DNA of 64,000 bases, taken from JBBDNV01 sp040877415. Its GTDB lineage: Bacteria > Planctomycetota > Planctomycetia > Pirellulales > PALSA-1355. This document shows positions 19,752-27,713 of the stretch, one piece after another (the first letter of the stretch is position 1; every line of letters starts with the position of its first letter). Both the position numbers and the translations under genes were made by a program. Location of the stretch: assembly GCA_040877415.1 (NCBI GenBank), contig JBBDNV010000140.1:1-64000 (forward strand), read 5' to 3'. The notes below the pieces were generated by a model. That model was not told where the DNA came from. It was given only the letters and a program-made list of their open reading frames with translations, and did no database searches.

Positions 19752-21185
19752 ATGAAACCCACGAAGTTGGCACTGGCTGGCGCCCTGGCCAGCCTGCTGT
19801 CGGCCGGGACCGCCTACGCCCAAAGCGGATGGAGTCAACCCTCGTCTGTCCAGCAGACAGCGTTTGAGTACAACAGTTATTACGCCCAGGACTACGATGA
19901 GAAGGCCGGCGCCAAAGCGCGCGGCGTGGAAGCCGAGCCCGATCCTGAAGCCAAGCCCAGCAACGGCGGCGAGGAAGAGGAGCCCAGCTTCGGCAACGGC
20001 TGCGGCACTCTTTTGAACCCCTGCTGCTGCCTCGGCGAGCAGTGGAAATTGTTCGATTCCGAGTGCCTGACGTGCCGCGACATGACCATTGCCGGTTTTC
20101 TCGATCACGGCTTTTCGTGGAACCCTGACAATCCGCTCGACCGGTACAACGGTCCCACCACGTTCAACAATCGAGCCAATGAGTACAACCTCAACCAAGC
20201 GTATTTGTATGGGGAGAAAGCCGTTGACACGGAGGGTTGCGGCTGGGATTTCGGCGGCCGTATCGACTTGCTTTACGGCACGGACTCTTTCTTGACGCTA
20301 GCCCGCGGCTGGGATGGCAGCCGCACTATTGGCGCGCCGCGGTGGCGCTCCTCGCGCCTGTACGGCTTAGCCATGCCGCAGGCTTACGGCGAAGTTGGCT
20401 ACAACAAATGGAAGTTCAAAATCGGCCATTTCTACACTCCGGCCGGGTACGAAGTCGTCCCGTCCACGGGGAACTTCTTCTATTCGCACGCGCTGACGCA
20501 TCAGTACTTCGAGCCATTTACGCACTCCGGGGCGCTGGCAACGTTTACGGCCAACGAGCAACTCACGATTCTGGCTGGCCCCGTGACTGGCTGGGACAAC
20601 TGGGATGGAGAGCCTGGTAACGAGAACTGGTCGTTTCTCGGCGGATTCACCGTCTCCAGCGAGGACAAGGAACGGTCGCTTGCCTTCGTTCTGACCGATG
20701 GCCTTGAATACAACATCAACGGTGTTGCCACCAATCGGTACTACGACAGTATTACCTACAGCAGTAAGCTGAGCGACAGGACGACCTTTGTTTTGGAGCA
20801 TGACTTCGGCGCTCAGGATGATGGCAAGATCGGTGGCGGCGGGGCCGCATACTGGTACAGTCTTACGGGCTACCTGTTCTACAAGGTGAGCGACTGCACG
20901 ACATACGGGGCCCGCCTCGGGTGGGCGCGTGACCAGGACGGTACACGCGTGTACCCCGTGGGCGACTTCCGCGGCGGCAACGTAGCGTCGGTCGGTGGTT
21001 TCGCGGGTAACTTCTGGGAAATCACCGGAGGCATCAACTACAAATTGAGTGCCAACACTGTGTTCCGGCCGGAGCTCCGCTGGGAATGGTTTGACGGACA
21101 AGCGCTAAACGGCGTTCAGCCGTACGACAACGGCACCGGCGACTTCCAGTTCCTCGCGGCCTTTGACATCGTCACGACGTTCTAG
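19752..21185 (+). CDS. Outer-membrane porin, BBP2 (OmpL-like) type
   Basis: 477 residues. Start ATG 19752 has GGAG seven bases upstream and opens a signal peptide (KLALAGALASLLSAGTAYA, cleavage near 22). A ~60-residue acidic stretch is followed by a cysteine cluster (NGCGTLLNPCCCLGEQWKLF and DSECLTCRD) and then alternating aromatic beta-strands to a terminal Phe (FDIVTTF), as in outer-membrane barrels. The phrase GFLDHGFSWNPDNP with later YGEVGYNKWKFKIGHFYTP matches the putative beta-barrel porin-2 family that is expanded in planctomycetes. It likely forms a general diffusion channel. Followed by a strong intrinsic terminator. Confidence 0.88.
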   Translation: MKPTKLALAGALASLLSAGTAYAQSGWSQPSSVQQTAFEYNSYYAQDYDEKAGAKARGVEAEPDPEAKPSNGGEEEEPSFGNGCGTLLNPCCCLGEQWKLFDSECLTCRDMTIAGFLDHGFSWNPDNPLDRYNGPTTFNNRANEYNLNQAYLYGEKAVDTEGCGWDFGGRIDLLYGTDSFLTLARGWDGSRTIGAPRWRSSRLYGLAMPQAYGEVGYNKWKFKIGHFYTPAGYEVVPSTGNFFYSHALTHQYFEPFTHSGALATFTANEQLTILAGPVTGWDNWDGEPGNENWSFLGGFTVSSEDKERSLAFVLTDGLEYNINGVATNRYYDSITYSSKLSDRTTFVLEHDFGAQDDGKIGGGGAAYWYSLTGYLFYKVSDCTTYGARLGWARDQDGTRVYPVGDFRGGNVASVGGFAGNFWEITGGINYKLSANTVFRPELRWEWFDGQALNGVQPYDNGTGDFQFLAAFDIVTTF

Positions 21186-21225
21186 GCGCGGGTGCTGCAA
21201 CGACGGACCGGATTTGAATTTCTTC

Positions 21226-21265
21226 ATGTCGCCCGCGCCACCCTTGGCGCGGGCGACATTTTTTT
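21226..21265 (+). terminator. Rho-independent terminator of the porin gene
   Basis: A perfect 15-base stem, atgtcgcccgcgcca (21226-21240) with tggcgcgggcgacat (21245-21259), a four-base loop, then six T residues. It lies 40 bases after the porin stop and between convergent genes. Confidence 0.93.
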
Positions 21266-21357
21266 CGACCATTGCGGAATAAGGCGGACATTCCGAAATT
21301 TCCGCGCCAATTCCCCCGGTCGGGCGACTTTCGAGCGTTCGCGGGAAAGCCCGAACT

Positions 21358-23280
21358 CTAATGGCAGCACTTGGACGCCACGGCCAGCTTCTTCGGTGAC
21401 GGCGGCACGTCGTTGGCCGGATTGAGATTGAAGAAGCCCTGCGGCTTCAGCATAAAGCCGATGTAGGCCGTGGGCATCACCGGGTAGTCCTCGGGGCGGG
21501 GGACGTGCGTATGCCCGAAAGTGTACCAAAACACGATGTCCGTCCCCTCGATCGCGCGGTCCTGCTCGGTCCAACGGATCAGGCCGTCTCCGCCGGCGCT
21601 TTGATTGGGATAATCACCGGCCCCGAATTTTTCGTCGTCGGAAAACGGCGTAACCCAGACGTGGTAATTCACAAAACCCGCCCGCTTGCGCCACCAGGCA
21701 TTCGGCGACGCAAGCGGAAACGAATTGTCTCCAGGCACGAACTTGTAGCCTACCGGCTCGCCGACAGCGTTGCGCGTTTCAGGGTTTACGATTTTCCACG
21801 TGCGCGCCGACTGCAGGTTCAGGTGCGCGCGGGCCTGTTTTTCCGTCTTGAGCGTCGTGGCCTTGGCCTGAAAGGCGTTCTCGAAGGGGTTCGCCTCGCC
21901 GGGCTCATCCGCCACGACGTCCACCTGCTGGACGGAATTGGTTGCGCCATCGAGATCGAAGTCGAGCCGCACGTTGAAAAAGTGCTGATGGTTCGGGGCG
22001 TACAGTTGCGGGGCCACGAGATTGCCGTACTTTGCCGCCTCGCCGGGCCGAAGCGCCCCCAGCGACAGAACGCCGGTCAACTTGACTTCGAGCTGAATAT
22101 TGCCGTCCTGGTAAAGGTACCAGAAAAAACCGTATTCGTAATTCTCAACGGTCGAGACGCTCGACACCACCAGCCGCCGCGATCGCCGGACCTCGGGAGT
22201 GTTCAGGCGGCGGTCGGTGTGCTTCCACAGAATTCCAAAATCCTCCTCGTGCATGCAGACCGCATTCTTGATCAGTAGCGGCTCGCCGCGGCTCGTGACC
22301 AGATGCGCGTCGAAGTATTTGATGAGGCCCAGGCAGTCGCAGCCGAGCTCCAGAGAATTGGCGCACATGCCCATGCCGTACTCGCCCACGTCGAAGGCGT
22401 TCTTGCGGCGTTGTGTTTCTCCCGGATCCCCGTAGGGCACCACCATCTCGGTCAGCGACGCGCGATAGACGACCGATCGCTCCCGACCTTGGTCGCGATA
22501 GCGCAAGTGATGCAGCGTCAATCCTTCGCGGGCGTTGAAGCCGATCACGAAACTCCAGTTCTGCCAACGCACCTGGTAGCCGTCGACCTCGAAGCTCGGC
22601 CCCTCGGGCTGAAGAATTTCGAGCGGCTTGATGTCCTGGCGAAACTCCTTCACGCGGTCGGCCGCATAGTTGCACTCCCCCGGCGGCAGCGGCCAAGCGC
22701 CATATTCCTCCACGCGGATCACTTGCATCGTGTTCAAATCGACCACCGGCCGCAGCCCCTCGATCGGCCGCACGTAGCCGTTGTCGGTCGGATCGGCGCG
22801 CACGAAGCACAGCGGACGCGCCAGCCGGCGCGCGCCGTCCTCTTCCGCCCCGTAATTGCCCGCGCTCCAGATGTCGACCATCACCAGGCTCGTGTCTTCG
22901 ATGCCGTATTGACGCTTGAGCGCCGCCTTGAATTCCGCGCTGGCGAGCACGGCCTGTTCGCACTCGACCTGTTCGTCGATCGTCATGGTCGGCTGGGCGC
23001 CGGCGATCGACTTCCACGACACGAGTTCCGACGTGCTCAGCGACACGACCGCCTCGTGGGCCGTGTTCGTCGCATTGTCGAACAGCGCTGCGAACGCTTC
23101 GCGCGGAATCGCGCGGCCGCTTTGCGGCGCGTGCACGACTTCCTTGCGCGGTTCCTTGAGACTGACCGAGACGAAGCGCGTGGTGGGCGTCACCTTGCCC
23201 AGCGACTTGAACAGCCCGACCGTCTGCTGGACTTCATCGGCCGAAAGCGGTTCGAGAGGGTGGCGGAGGTTTCCGGCCAT
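21358..23280 (-). CDS. Copper-containing primary amine oxidase
   Basis: 640 residues. It oxidises primary amines to aldehydes with release of ammonia and H2O2 using Cu(II) and self-made topaquinone. The cofactor tyrosine is Tyr381 in TVENYEYG (motif N-Y-[DE]); the catalytic base is Asp297 in NAFDVGEYGMG; copper ligands are His431 and His433 in NHQHFF and His592 in GHTHVPRPEDYPVMP. This numbering matches Arthrobacter globiformis phenylethylamine oxidase (D298, Y382, H431, H433, H592) almost residue for residue. No signal peptide, so probably cytoplasmic. Start ATG 23280 has GGAG upstream; a longer frame lacks conserved residues. It may supply nitrogen from amines, with glnB 1.5 kb away, though this link is inference. 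Confidence 0.95.
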   Translation of the reverse strand: MAGNLRHPLEPLSADEVQQTVGLFKSLGKVTPTTRFVSVSLKEPRKEVVHAPQSGRAIPREAFAALFDNATNTAHEAVVSLSTSELVSWKSIAGAQPTMTIDEQVECEQAVLASAEFKAALKRQYGIEDTSLVMVDIWSAGNYGAEEDGARRLARPLCFVRADPTDNGYVRPIEGLRPVVDLNTMQVIRVEEYGAWPLPPGECNYAADRVKEFRQDIKPLEILQPEGPSFEVDGYQVRWQNWSFVIGFNAREGLTLHHLRYRDQGRERSVVYRASLTEMVVPYGDPGETQRRKNAFDVGEYGMGMCANSLELGCDCLGLIKYFDAHLVTSRGEPLLIKNAVCMHEEDFGILWKHTDRRLNTPEVRRSRRLVVSSVSTVENYEYGFFWYLYQDGNIQLEVKLTGVLSLGALRPGEAAKYGNLVAPQLYAPNHQHFFNVRLDFDLDGATNSVQQVDVVADEPGEANPFENAFQAKATTLKTEKQARAHLNLQSARTWKIVNPETRNAVGEPVGYKFVPGDNSFPLASPNAWWRKRAGFVNYHVWVTPFSDDEKFGAGDYPNQSAGGDGLIRWTEQDRAIEGTDIVFWYTFGHTHVPRPEDYPVMPTAYIGFMLKPQGFFNLNPANDVPPSPKKLAVASKCCH

Positions 23281-23449
23281 GGTCGTAGACTCCTGAGACG
23301 CGACACCCTGGTCAACTCGTGCCTTCCTGCAGACGCGCGAACCGCCCGAATCGGGTGCGGCCGTTTGCTGGAATCCATCCGCCCCTGGTTTCCGCAACAA
23401 ATCGTTTGTATAGCGCAGGTTCGCCTGTGTCCAGAAGGCAAACATAATT

Positions 23450-23545
23450 ATGACACCCAGGAAGCGCGAGCGGGGCGCCCGTCACGACGACGGAACTGGC
23501 AACAGCCAGACGTTGATCGGCGGCGACATCGTGACGATCTACTAA
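23450..23545 (+). CDS. Possible 31-residue peptide gene
   Basis: A short frame, ATG 23450 to TAA 23545, divergent from the amine oxidase and followed 42 bases later by a perfect intrinsic terminator on the same strand. The product starts with a very basic half (MTPRKRERGAR) and ends GGDIVTIY. An AGAAGG lies about 12 bases before the ATG. No family is recognised; the tail faintly recalls tyrosine-ending precursor peptides but spacing does not match PqqA. The case rests on position and terminator only. Confidence 0.35.
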   Translation: MTPRKRERGARHDDGTGNSQTLIGGDIVTIY

Positions 23546-23587
23546 GCAACGATCGAAAGTTTCACGTCCGAGACTTTGCTTGAACGG

Positions 23588-23624
23588 AAACGGGGTGGCC
23601 GATCTCGGCCACCCCGTTTTTTTC
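23588..23624 (+). terminator. Strong intrinsic terminator
   Basis: Stem aacggggtggccga with cggccaccccgtt around a three-base loop, followed by seven T residues in 23616-23624. It closes a plus-strand transcription unit in which the only frame seen is the 31-residue one at 23450; on the other strand it lies behind the small secreted protein gene. Confidence 0.93.
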
Positions 23625-23658
23625 TTCGCGTCCGAATGGTCAATGACCCCGGCGCGTC

Positions 23659-24078
23659 CTAGTAGTTGCCCAGGGCCTTCGATCCGGCCGAGTGGAATCC
23701 GTACGATCCGATGATCGGCCCGTTGGCGACCGAGTCGGCCACGGTCGAGAGCGGCATGCCGAACCTACGCTGGACGCCCTGGCTGTACGTGTTGCCGGCT
23801 TGGCCTTCCGCCTGGTAGGAGAAGCTGCGCACCGCGCCCCGGTTGGCTTGCGCTTGTTGATAGGGCTGCCACTGGCTGCCGTTCCAAACCACCCAGTTCT
23901 TTTGCTTGGACATCCAATACCACCATTGGCCGTTGTGCCAGCGATAGTTCGGATTCTTGGCCGCCTTGGTCACCTTGGAATCCTTCGAGTCCTTCGGCGC
24001 GTCGGCCAGCGTGCTCGTGGTCATCAAGACCGCCGCGGTCGCGATGGCACATGCACTCAACAGGAAAAGTTTTCGCAT
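23659..24078 (-). CDS. Small secreted protein, unknown function
   Basis: 139 residues with a signal peptide (KLFLLSACAIATAAVLMTTS, cleavage near TLADA), a lysine/aspartate-rich stretch, then a tryptophan-rich block YRWHNGQWWYWMSKQKNW followed by VVWNGSQWQPY and a Gly/Ser-rich tail. The repeated W-x-G-x-W pattern is seen in other secreted planctomycete proteins. GGGGAG lies eight bases before ATG 24078. No enzyme motif; possibly a wall- or surface-associated protein. Confidence 0.75.
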   Translation of the reverse strand: MRKLFLLSACAIATAAVLMTTSTLADAPKDSKDSKVTKAAKNPNYRWHNGQWWYWMSKQKNWVVWNGSQWQPYQQAQANRGAVRSFSYQAEGQAGNTYSQGVQRRFGMPLSTVADSVANGPIIGSYGFHSAGSKALGNY

Positions 24079-24422
24079 GCTTCGGTTCTCCCCTGGTTCA
24101 TGGAAGGTGTTCGCCTCGCGCTGCTCGCGCAGCGCTCATCCGGAACGGGCCCACGATCGAGCCAGTTTTGTCCTCCTCTACCAGCGGCTTCAAAATCGCC
24201 AATTCTCGGCCGCCTCTCAATTCTAGGTCACCTGGGGCGCAAGGGGACGGGTGGCCGAATTCTGCACAAATGCGCTGCGGAGGTTGATGCGCTGTTGGGC
24301 AGGTTCTCGATGGTCGCCTGGCCCAAAGCGGTCCAGAGCCCTGACCCTTAGCTTCGTAACTCGCGGACGCGCTTGATGATGCCCGCGATTTACTCGGGCG
24401 AGCCGGGCGGGAACTGCCTTCC
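24079..24422. other. Intergenic region between the secreted-protein gene and the sigma-54 promoter
   Basis: No convincing coding sequence on either strand. It contains the divergent upstream region of the secreted-protein gene and, from about 24265, two copies of atgcgctg spaced 18 bases apart, which could be activator sites for the sigma-54 promoter but are not a recognised NtrC consensus. The rest shows nothing recognisable. Confidence 0.4.
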
Positions 24423-24438
24423 TGGCACGCAGGTTGCA
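24423..24438 (+). promoter_or_regulatory. Sigma-54 (-24/-12) promoter
   Basis: TGGCACGcaggTTGCA matches the RpoN consensus TGGCACG-N4-TTGCW at every position and is preceded by the preferred C. The GG is at 24424-24425 and the GC at 24436-24437, giving a start near 24449. It points towards glnB, whose ATG is about 290 bases further on. Confidence 0.85.
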
Positions 24439-24448
24439 CACAGCCTCA

Positions 24449-24625
24449 AGCTGCGACGACCGGACGTGCGATCGGCGCATCGTCTCGGAAGCGATTGCGT
24501 GTCGGTTTTCCTGGACCGAACGCGACCACTGGACGGCGAAAACTTCGGCTCTTGCCTGGGCCAGAAGGTTACCCCTGTCGCTTGGGTAGGTTTCCGCCTA
24601 ACCTGCCCAGGCCCAGGGGCTTTTT
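24449..24625 (+). ncRNA. Candidate sigma-54-driven small RNA or attenuated glnB leader
   Basis: Bounded by the sigma-54 promoter and a terminator-like hairpin: an inner 12-pair stem (24581-24592 with 24600-24611, two G-U pairs) inside an outer stem cccctg (24572-24577) / cagggg (24614-24619), then cTTTTTG. An alternative pairing of cctgggcc (from 24555) with ggcccagg would break this terminator. The ~175-nt product has no plausible frame and does not match 6S, SRP, RNase P or tmRNA signatures that I know. Whether it ends there or reads into glnB cannot be told from sequence. Confidence 0.4.
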
Positions 24626-24740
24626 GTTTCAAGGCACTGGCGGAATGTGCTCGTCGTTGCTCAATGGCGGCCGGACAGTTAGAACTACACGGCAGGGACC
24701 CTCAGGTGGGCCGGCCTGGCAAATCGGGAGATTCGGTGTC

Positions 24741-25088
24741 ATGAAGTTGATCATCGCCATCATCCAGCCGACGCGGCTGGAAGCGGTGAAGGCCGCGCTT
24801 TCGGAGGTCGAGGTGTTTCGATTGACCGTCATGGACGTGCAGGGCTTCGGACGGCAAAAAGGACAGACCGAGGTGTACCGCGGCCATGAGGTCACGGTCA
24901 ACCTGCTCCGCAAGGTGCAATTGCAAATCGCCGTCAACGAACAATTCGTCGAGCCGACCGTGAGCGCCATCATCAAGGGGGGCCGCACCGGGAAGAGCGG
25001 CGAAATCGGCGACGGCAAAATCTTCGTGCTGCCGCTCGACGACTGCATACGCATCCGAACCGGAGAACGCGGCGGCGAGGCGATCTAA
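24741..25088 (+). CDS. glnB: Nitrogen regulatory protein PII
   Basis: 115 residues. Trimeric sensor of 2-oxoglutarate and ATP/ADP. The N-terminus MKLIIAIIQPTRLEAVKAAL, the T-loop region DVQGFGRQKGQTEVYRGHEV, the B-loop KGGRTGKSGEIGDGKIFV and the C-loop IRIRTGERG are typical. Counting from Met1, Tyr46 is kept but residue 51, the uridylylation site in proteobacteria, is Val, and residue 49 is His rather than Ser. Control by GlnD-type uridylylation at Tyr51 is therefore not possible. No amtB is adjacent. A sigma-54 promoter lies about 290 bases upstream; GGGAG precedes the ATG by ten bases. Confidence 0.95.
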   Translation: MKLIIAIIQPTRLEAVKAALSEVEVFRLTVMDVQGFGRQKGQTEVYRGHEVTVNLLRKVQLQIAVNEQFVEPTVSAIIKGGRTGKSGEIGDGKIFVLPLDDCIRIRTGERGGEAI

Positions 25089-25093
25089 TTAAG

Positions 25094-25113
25094 CCAGGGA
25101 AGGCCTTCCCTGG
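25094..25113. repeat. Palindrome after glnB
   Basis: ccagggaaggccttccctgg, a perfect palindrome six bases after the glnB stop. The same core recurs at 42239-42264 behind the blaR1-like gene. Probably a dispersed hairpin used at gene ends. Confidence 0.75.
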
Positions 25114-25207
25114 GCGTTCTCAACGTACGCCCGCTTTCCCCTTCCGTTTGGCGTCGACGCCCGGTGCCATGCTCACGTCTGCGTGAGCATGCGGAAACAA
25201 CACCGGC

Positions 25208-26341
25208 TCAATCTCGATCCTCGCCGCTTTTCGGTTTCGGCTTGCGACCGACGCCGCGCGCCCCGCGGCTGGGCAGCCATCTGCACACGGCGATCCCGCC
25301 AAAGTACAGCCCCACCAAGGGCGCCATCATCATCATCATGCTGTACGGATCGCCGCCCGGGGACAGCACCATCGAAACGATCGCGATCACGAGCACGGCC
25401 ATGCGCCATTTCGCCAGATACGTCGCTACCGTGAACACGCCAATTCGTTCGAGAAACAGCATCACCAGCGGCAATTGAAAGCTGATGCCGAAGCCCAAGG
25501 GCAACAGCAGCACGAAGCTGAGCCATTCGCTCAGCCGCGGCCGCATGTCGCTGCCCAGCGATTTGGCAACGCCGAAAAAGAAACTAAGCACCGGCGGAAA
25601 AACCAAAAAGAACGCCATCGCCGCCCCGCACAGAAACAAGCCCACGCTAAACGGCAGAAACCAGTGTACGTACCGTTTTTCGTGCGGATACAAACCGGCG
25701 GCCACGAATTGCCACATGAAATAGAACACCAACGGGCTGGAGATGACGGCACCGGCCAGAAAGCCCGCCTTCATCCAAATGACGAACGGCTCCTGCACGC
25801 CCAAAGCATCCAGTTTCAGCCGCTCGTCGTCGTCCATCGGGCGCCACGTGAAGAGCCGCAGCATATTCTGCTTCGAGAATCGGCTCGCGGTCGCCGAATC
25901 GGTCGATGACGTCTGATTTTTCTTCGGGCCCTTGCCATCGGCGCTGGCCCAAGACGGTGCGCTCAAATCGATGTCGGAAAACTTGCCCGGATATCTTTTC
26001 TTCAGCTCGTCGAGCAACTCGACGGTCGAAAAGTACCTTTCTTCCGGCAACAGGCCCTGGATGTAAACCAGGTCGCGCACGGCCGGATTGTCCCGCAGCT
26101 CGGGCGGCACGCGCGCGTTGACATATTCCATCGCCTCGTCCTGATAGAACCGCGCCAGCGCCGATTTCAAGGGAGATTCGATCCATCGCACGATATTGCC
26201 GGCAAACAGCAATCCCACGCCAAACCCGATGGCCAAGGCCACCACCGCCTTGAAAAGGCTCGCGCGGAGATCCTCCAGGTGCTCCCCGAACGTCATGGAG
26301 GTATGCTTAAATAGATCGTCTTCGTCGTAGGAATCGACCAT
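25208..26341 (-). CDS. tatC: Sec-independent translocase TatC with a long first periplasmic loop
   Basis: 377 residues against about 250 for most TatC. The conserved cytoplasmic start MTFGEHLEDLRASLFKA, the QEPFVIWMKAGF entry to TM2, LVFYFMWQF, and the C-terminal LSPGGDPYSM segment mark the family. Six membrane segments can be placed. The loop between TM1 (about 30-52) and TM2 (about 187-207) carries roughly 100 extra residues, partly charged and low in complexity (ADGKGPKKNQTSSTDSATAS). No tatA/B gene is adjacent. It presumably works with TatA to export folded proteins; the loop may contact extra partners. Confidence 0.93.
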   Translation of the reverse strand: MVDSYDEDDLFKHTSMTFGEHLEDLRASLFKAVVALAIGFGVGLLFAGNIVRWIESPLKSALARFYQDEAMEYVNARVPPELRDNPAVRDLVYIQGLLPEERYFSTVELLDELKKRYPGKFSDIDLSAPSWASADGKGPKKNQTSSTDSATASRFSKQNMLRLFTWRPMDDDERLKLDALGVQEPFVIWMKAGFLAGAVISSPLVFYFMWQFVAAGLYPHEKRYVHWFLPFSVGLFLCGAAMAFFLVFPPVLSFFFGVAKSLGSDMRPRLSEWLSFVLLLPLGFGISFQLPLVMLFLERIGVFTVATYLAKWRMAVLVIAIVSMVLSPGGDPYSMMMMMAPLVGLYFGGIAVCRWLPSRGARGVGRKPKPKSGEDRD

Positions 26342-26527
26342 GGGTCACCTCGCAATCGGAAAAGGGTGCGTGTTGCGAGGGCAGGGCAGAACGTGCCGTC
26401 GAGAGGGTTCACCACGATCATAGCACTGTTTTACCCGCCGGGCAACCGAGCTAGAGCCGGCTTTGCCGCCGAGCTATAGTTGACGGGCGCCCCCGCCCGA
26501 ACGCGCGTCTTCCTCCTGAGGTCCCGG

Positions 26528-27496
26528 ATGAGCGTGCTCTATCCGCTGCGCTTCCAGCCCATCCTGCGTTGTTACATGTGGGGTGGCCGGCGCCTCGAGT
26601 CGTTGGGAAAACAGCTAGGGCCGGGCAGCGACTACGCCGAGAGCTGGGAAATCGTCGACCGCGGCGCCGATCAAAGCGTCGTGACCGCCGGTCCTCTCGC
26701 CGGCCGGACGTTGGGCGAGCTGGTGCGCGAGTTTGGCCAACCTCTGCTCGGGCGTCATGCCGGCCACCAGCGGTTTCCTTTGCTGTTCAAGTTTCTGGAC
26801 GCCCAGCAGCGCCTCTCGCTGCAAGTGCATCCCGACGACGCGCACGCCGCCGCGCTCGATCCACCCGACCTCGGCAAGTCGGAAGCCTGGGTCATCCTCG
26901 AGGCCCAACCGCGCAGCTACATTTATGCCGGACTCTTGCGCGGCATCGACCGCGATATGCTCAAGCTCGAAATCGCCCGTCACACCGTCGAATTGTGCTG
27001 CGAACGCATCGAGCCCCGCGCGGGCAATTGCTATTTCCTGCCGGCCGGCGTCGTTCATGCAATCGGGCCCGGGCTGCTTGTGGCTGAAATTCAAGAGGCC
27101 AGCGATACGACGTATCGACTGTACGACTACGACCGCGTCGGTCCCGACGGCCGCAGGCGCGAGCTGCACGTTGCCCTGGCTCTGGACGCGATCGACTATG
27201 ACTACGGCCCCGTTGCCGCCCAGCAGCCGCAGCCGACCGACGTCACCGGCGTGGAACGGCTCGTGGCTTGTGACCATTTCGTGCTCGACCGGTGGACCCT
27301 TTCGGGCCCGCATCGCACGCGTGGCGACGATCGCTGCCACATTCTGGCCGTGCTCGAGGGAGCCATCGAAGTCGCCGGCGATCCCGTCGGTCAACCGCTC
27401 AGTCGCGGCGGTTCGATGCTTGTGCCGGCCGAACTGGGCGCGGTGGACGTGCGGGTCCGCGATCGGGCCGTTGTCCTGGATGCCTATTTGCCCTGA
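26528..27496 (+). CDS. manA: Mannose-6-phosphate isomerase, class I
   Basis: 322 residues. Interconverts mannose-6-phosphate and fructose-6-phosphate. Zinc ligands are visible in LQVHPDD (Gln/His), GKSEAWVIL (Glu) and AGVVHAIGPG (His) on a cupin fold; AESWEIVDRG is the usual N-terminal signature. The short form matches the Bacillus ManA/Pmi type rather than the 390-residue E. coli enzyme. ATG 26528 has TGAGG seven bases upstream; residues before it are unconserved. It is divergent from tatC. Confidence 0.93.
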   Translation: MSVLYPLRFQPILRCYMWGGRRLESLGKQLGPGSDYAESWEIVDRGADQSVVTAGPLAGRTLGELVREFGQPLLGRHAGHQRFPLLFKFLDAQQRLSLQVHPDDAHAAALDPPDLGKSEAWVILEAQPRSYIYAGLLRGIDRDMLKLEIARHTVELCCERIEPRAGNCYFLPAGVVHAIGPGLLVAEIQEASDTTYRLYDYDRVGPDGRRRELHVALALDAIDYDYGPVAAQQPQPTDVTGVERLVACDHFVLDRWTLSGPHRTRGDDRCHILAVLEGAIEVAGDPVGQPLSRGGSMLVPAELGAVDVRVRDRAVVLDAYLP

Positions 27497-27713
27497 CAAG
27501 CGCTTGGATCCGGCTCTGAGCGATTAGCCGTCCCGTTCATTCTCGTGCTGCTACCGCCTGCTAGCATTGCTTGGGAAAATCGCCCGCGGGCGCGATTCGG
27601 CGGGCGACTCGCCTTCATTCGCTGCTGGCGGCCGTCTATAATTCGCCGCCCTTCTATGGCATGTCTTGTTAATCGATCTCCGGCTGGTCTCAAGCGGGGA
27701 GTGCCGCATCGGC

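Noticed and set aside
23450..23545. PqqA- or mycofactocin-type precursor peptide
   Set aside because: The tail IVTIY recalls them, but the Glu/Tyr spacing of PqqA and the MftA ending are absent and no radical-SAM gene is near; kept only as an unknown small frame.
22303..23583. 426-codon plus-strand frame opposite the amine oxidase
   Set aside because: Antisense to a gene with complete catalytic residues; low-complexity translation.
24449..24625. 6S RNA, SRP RNA or RNase P RNA
   Set aside because: Length would suit 6S, but the ends do not pair and the known conserved motifs of these RNAs are missing; a sigma-54 promoter would also be unusual.
24373..24744. Frame spanning the sigma-54 promoter and the glnB leader
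   Set aside because: Contains the promoter and terminator structures; translation is not protein-like and overlaps the glnB start.
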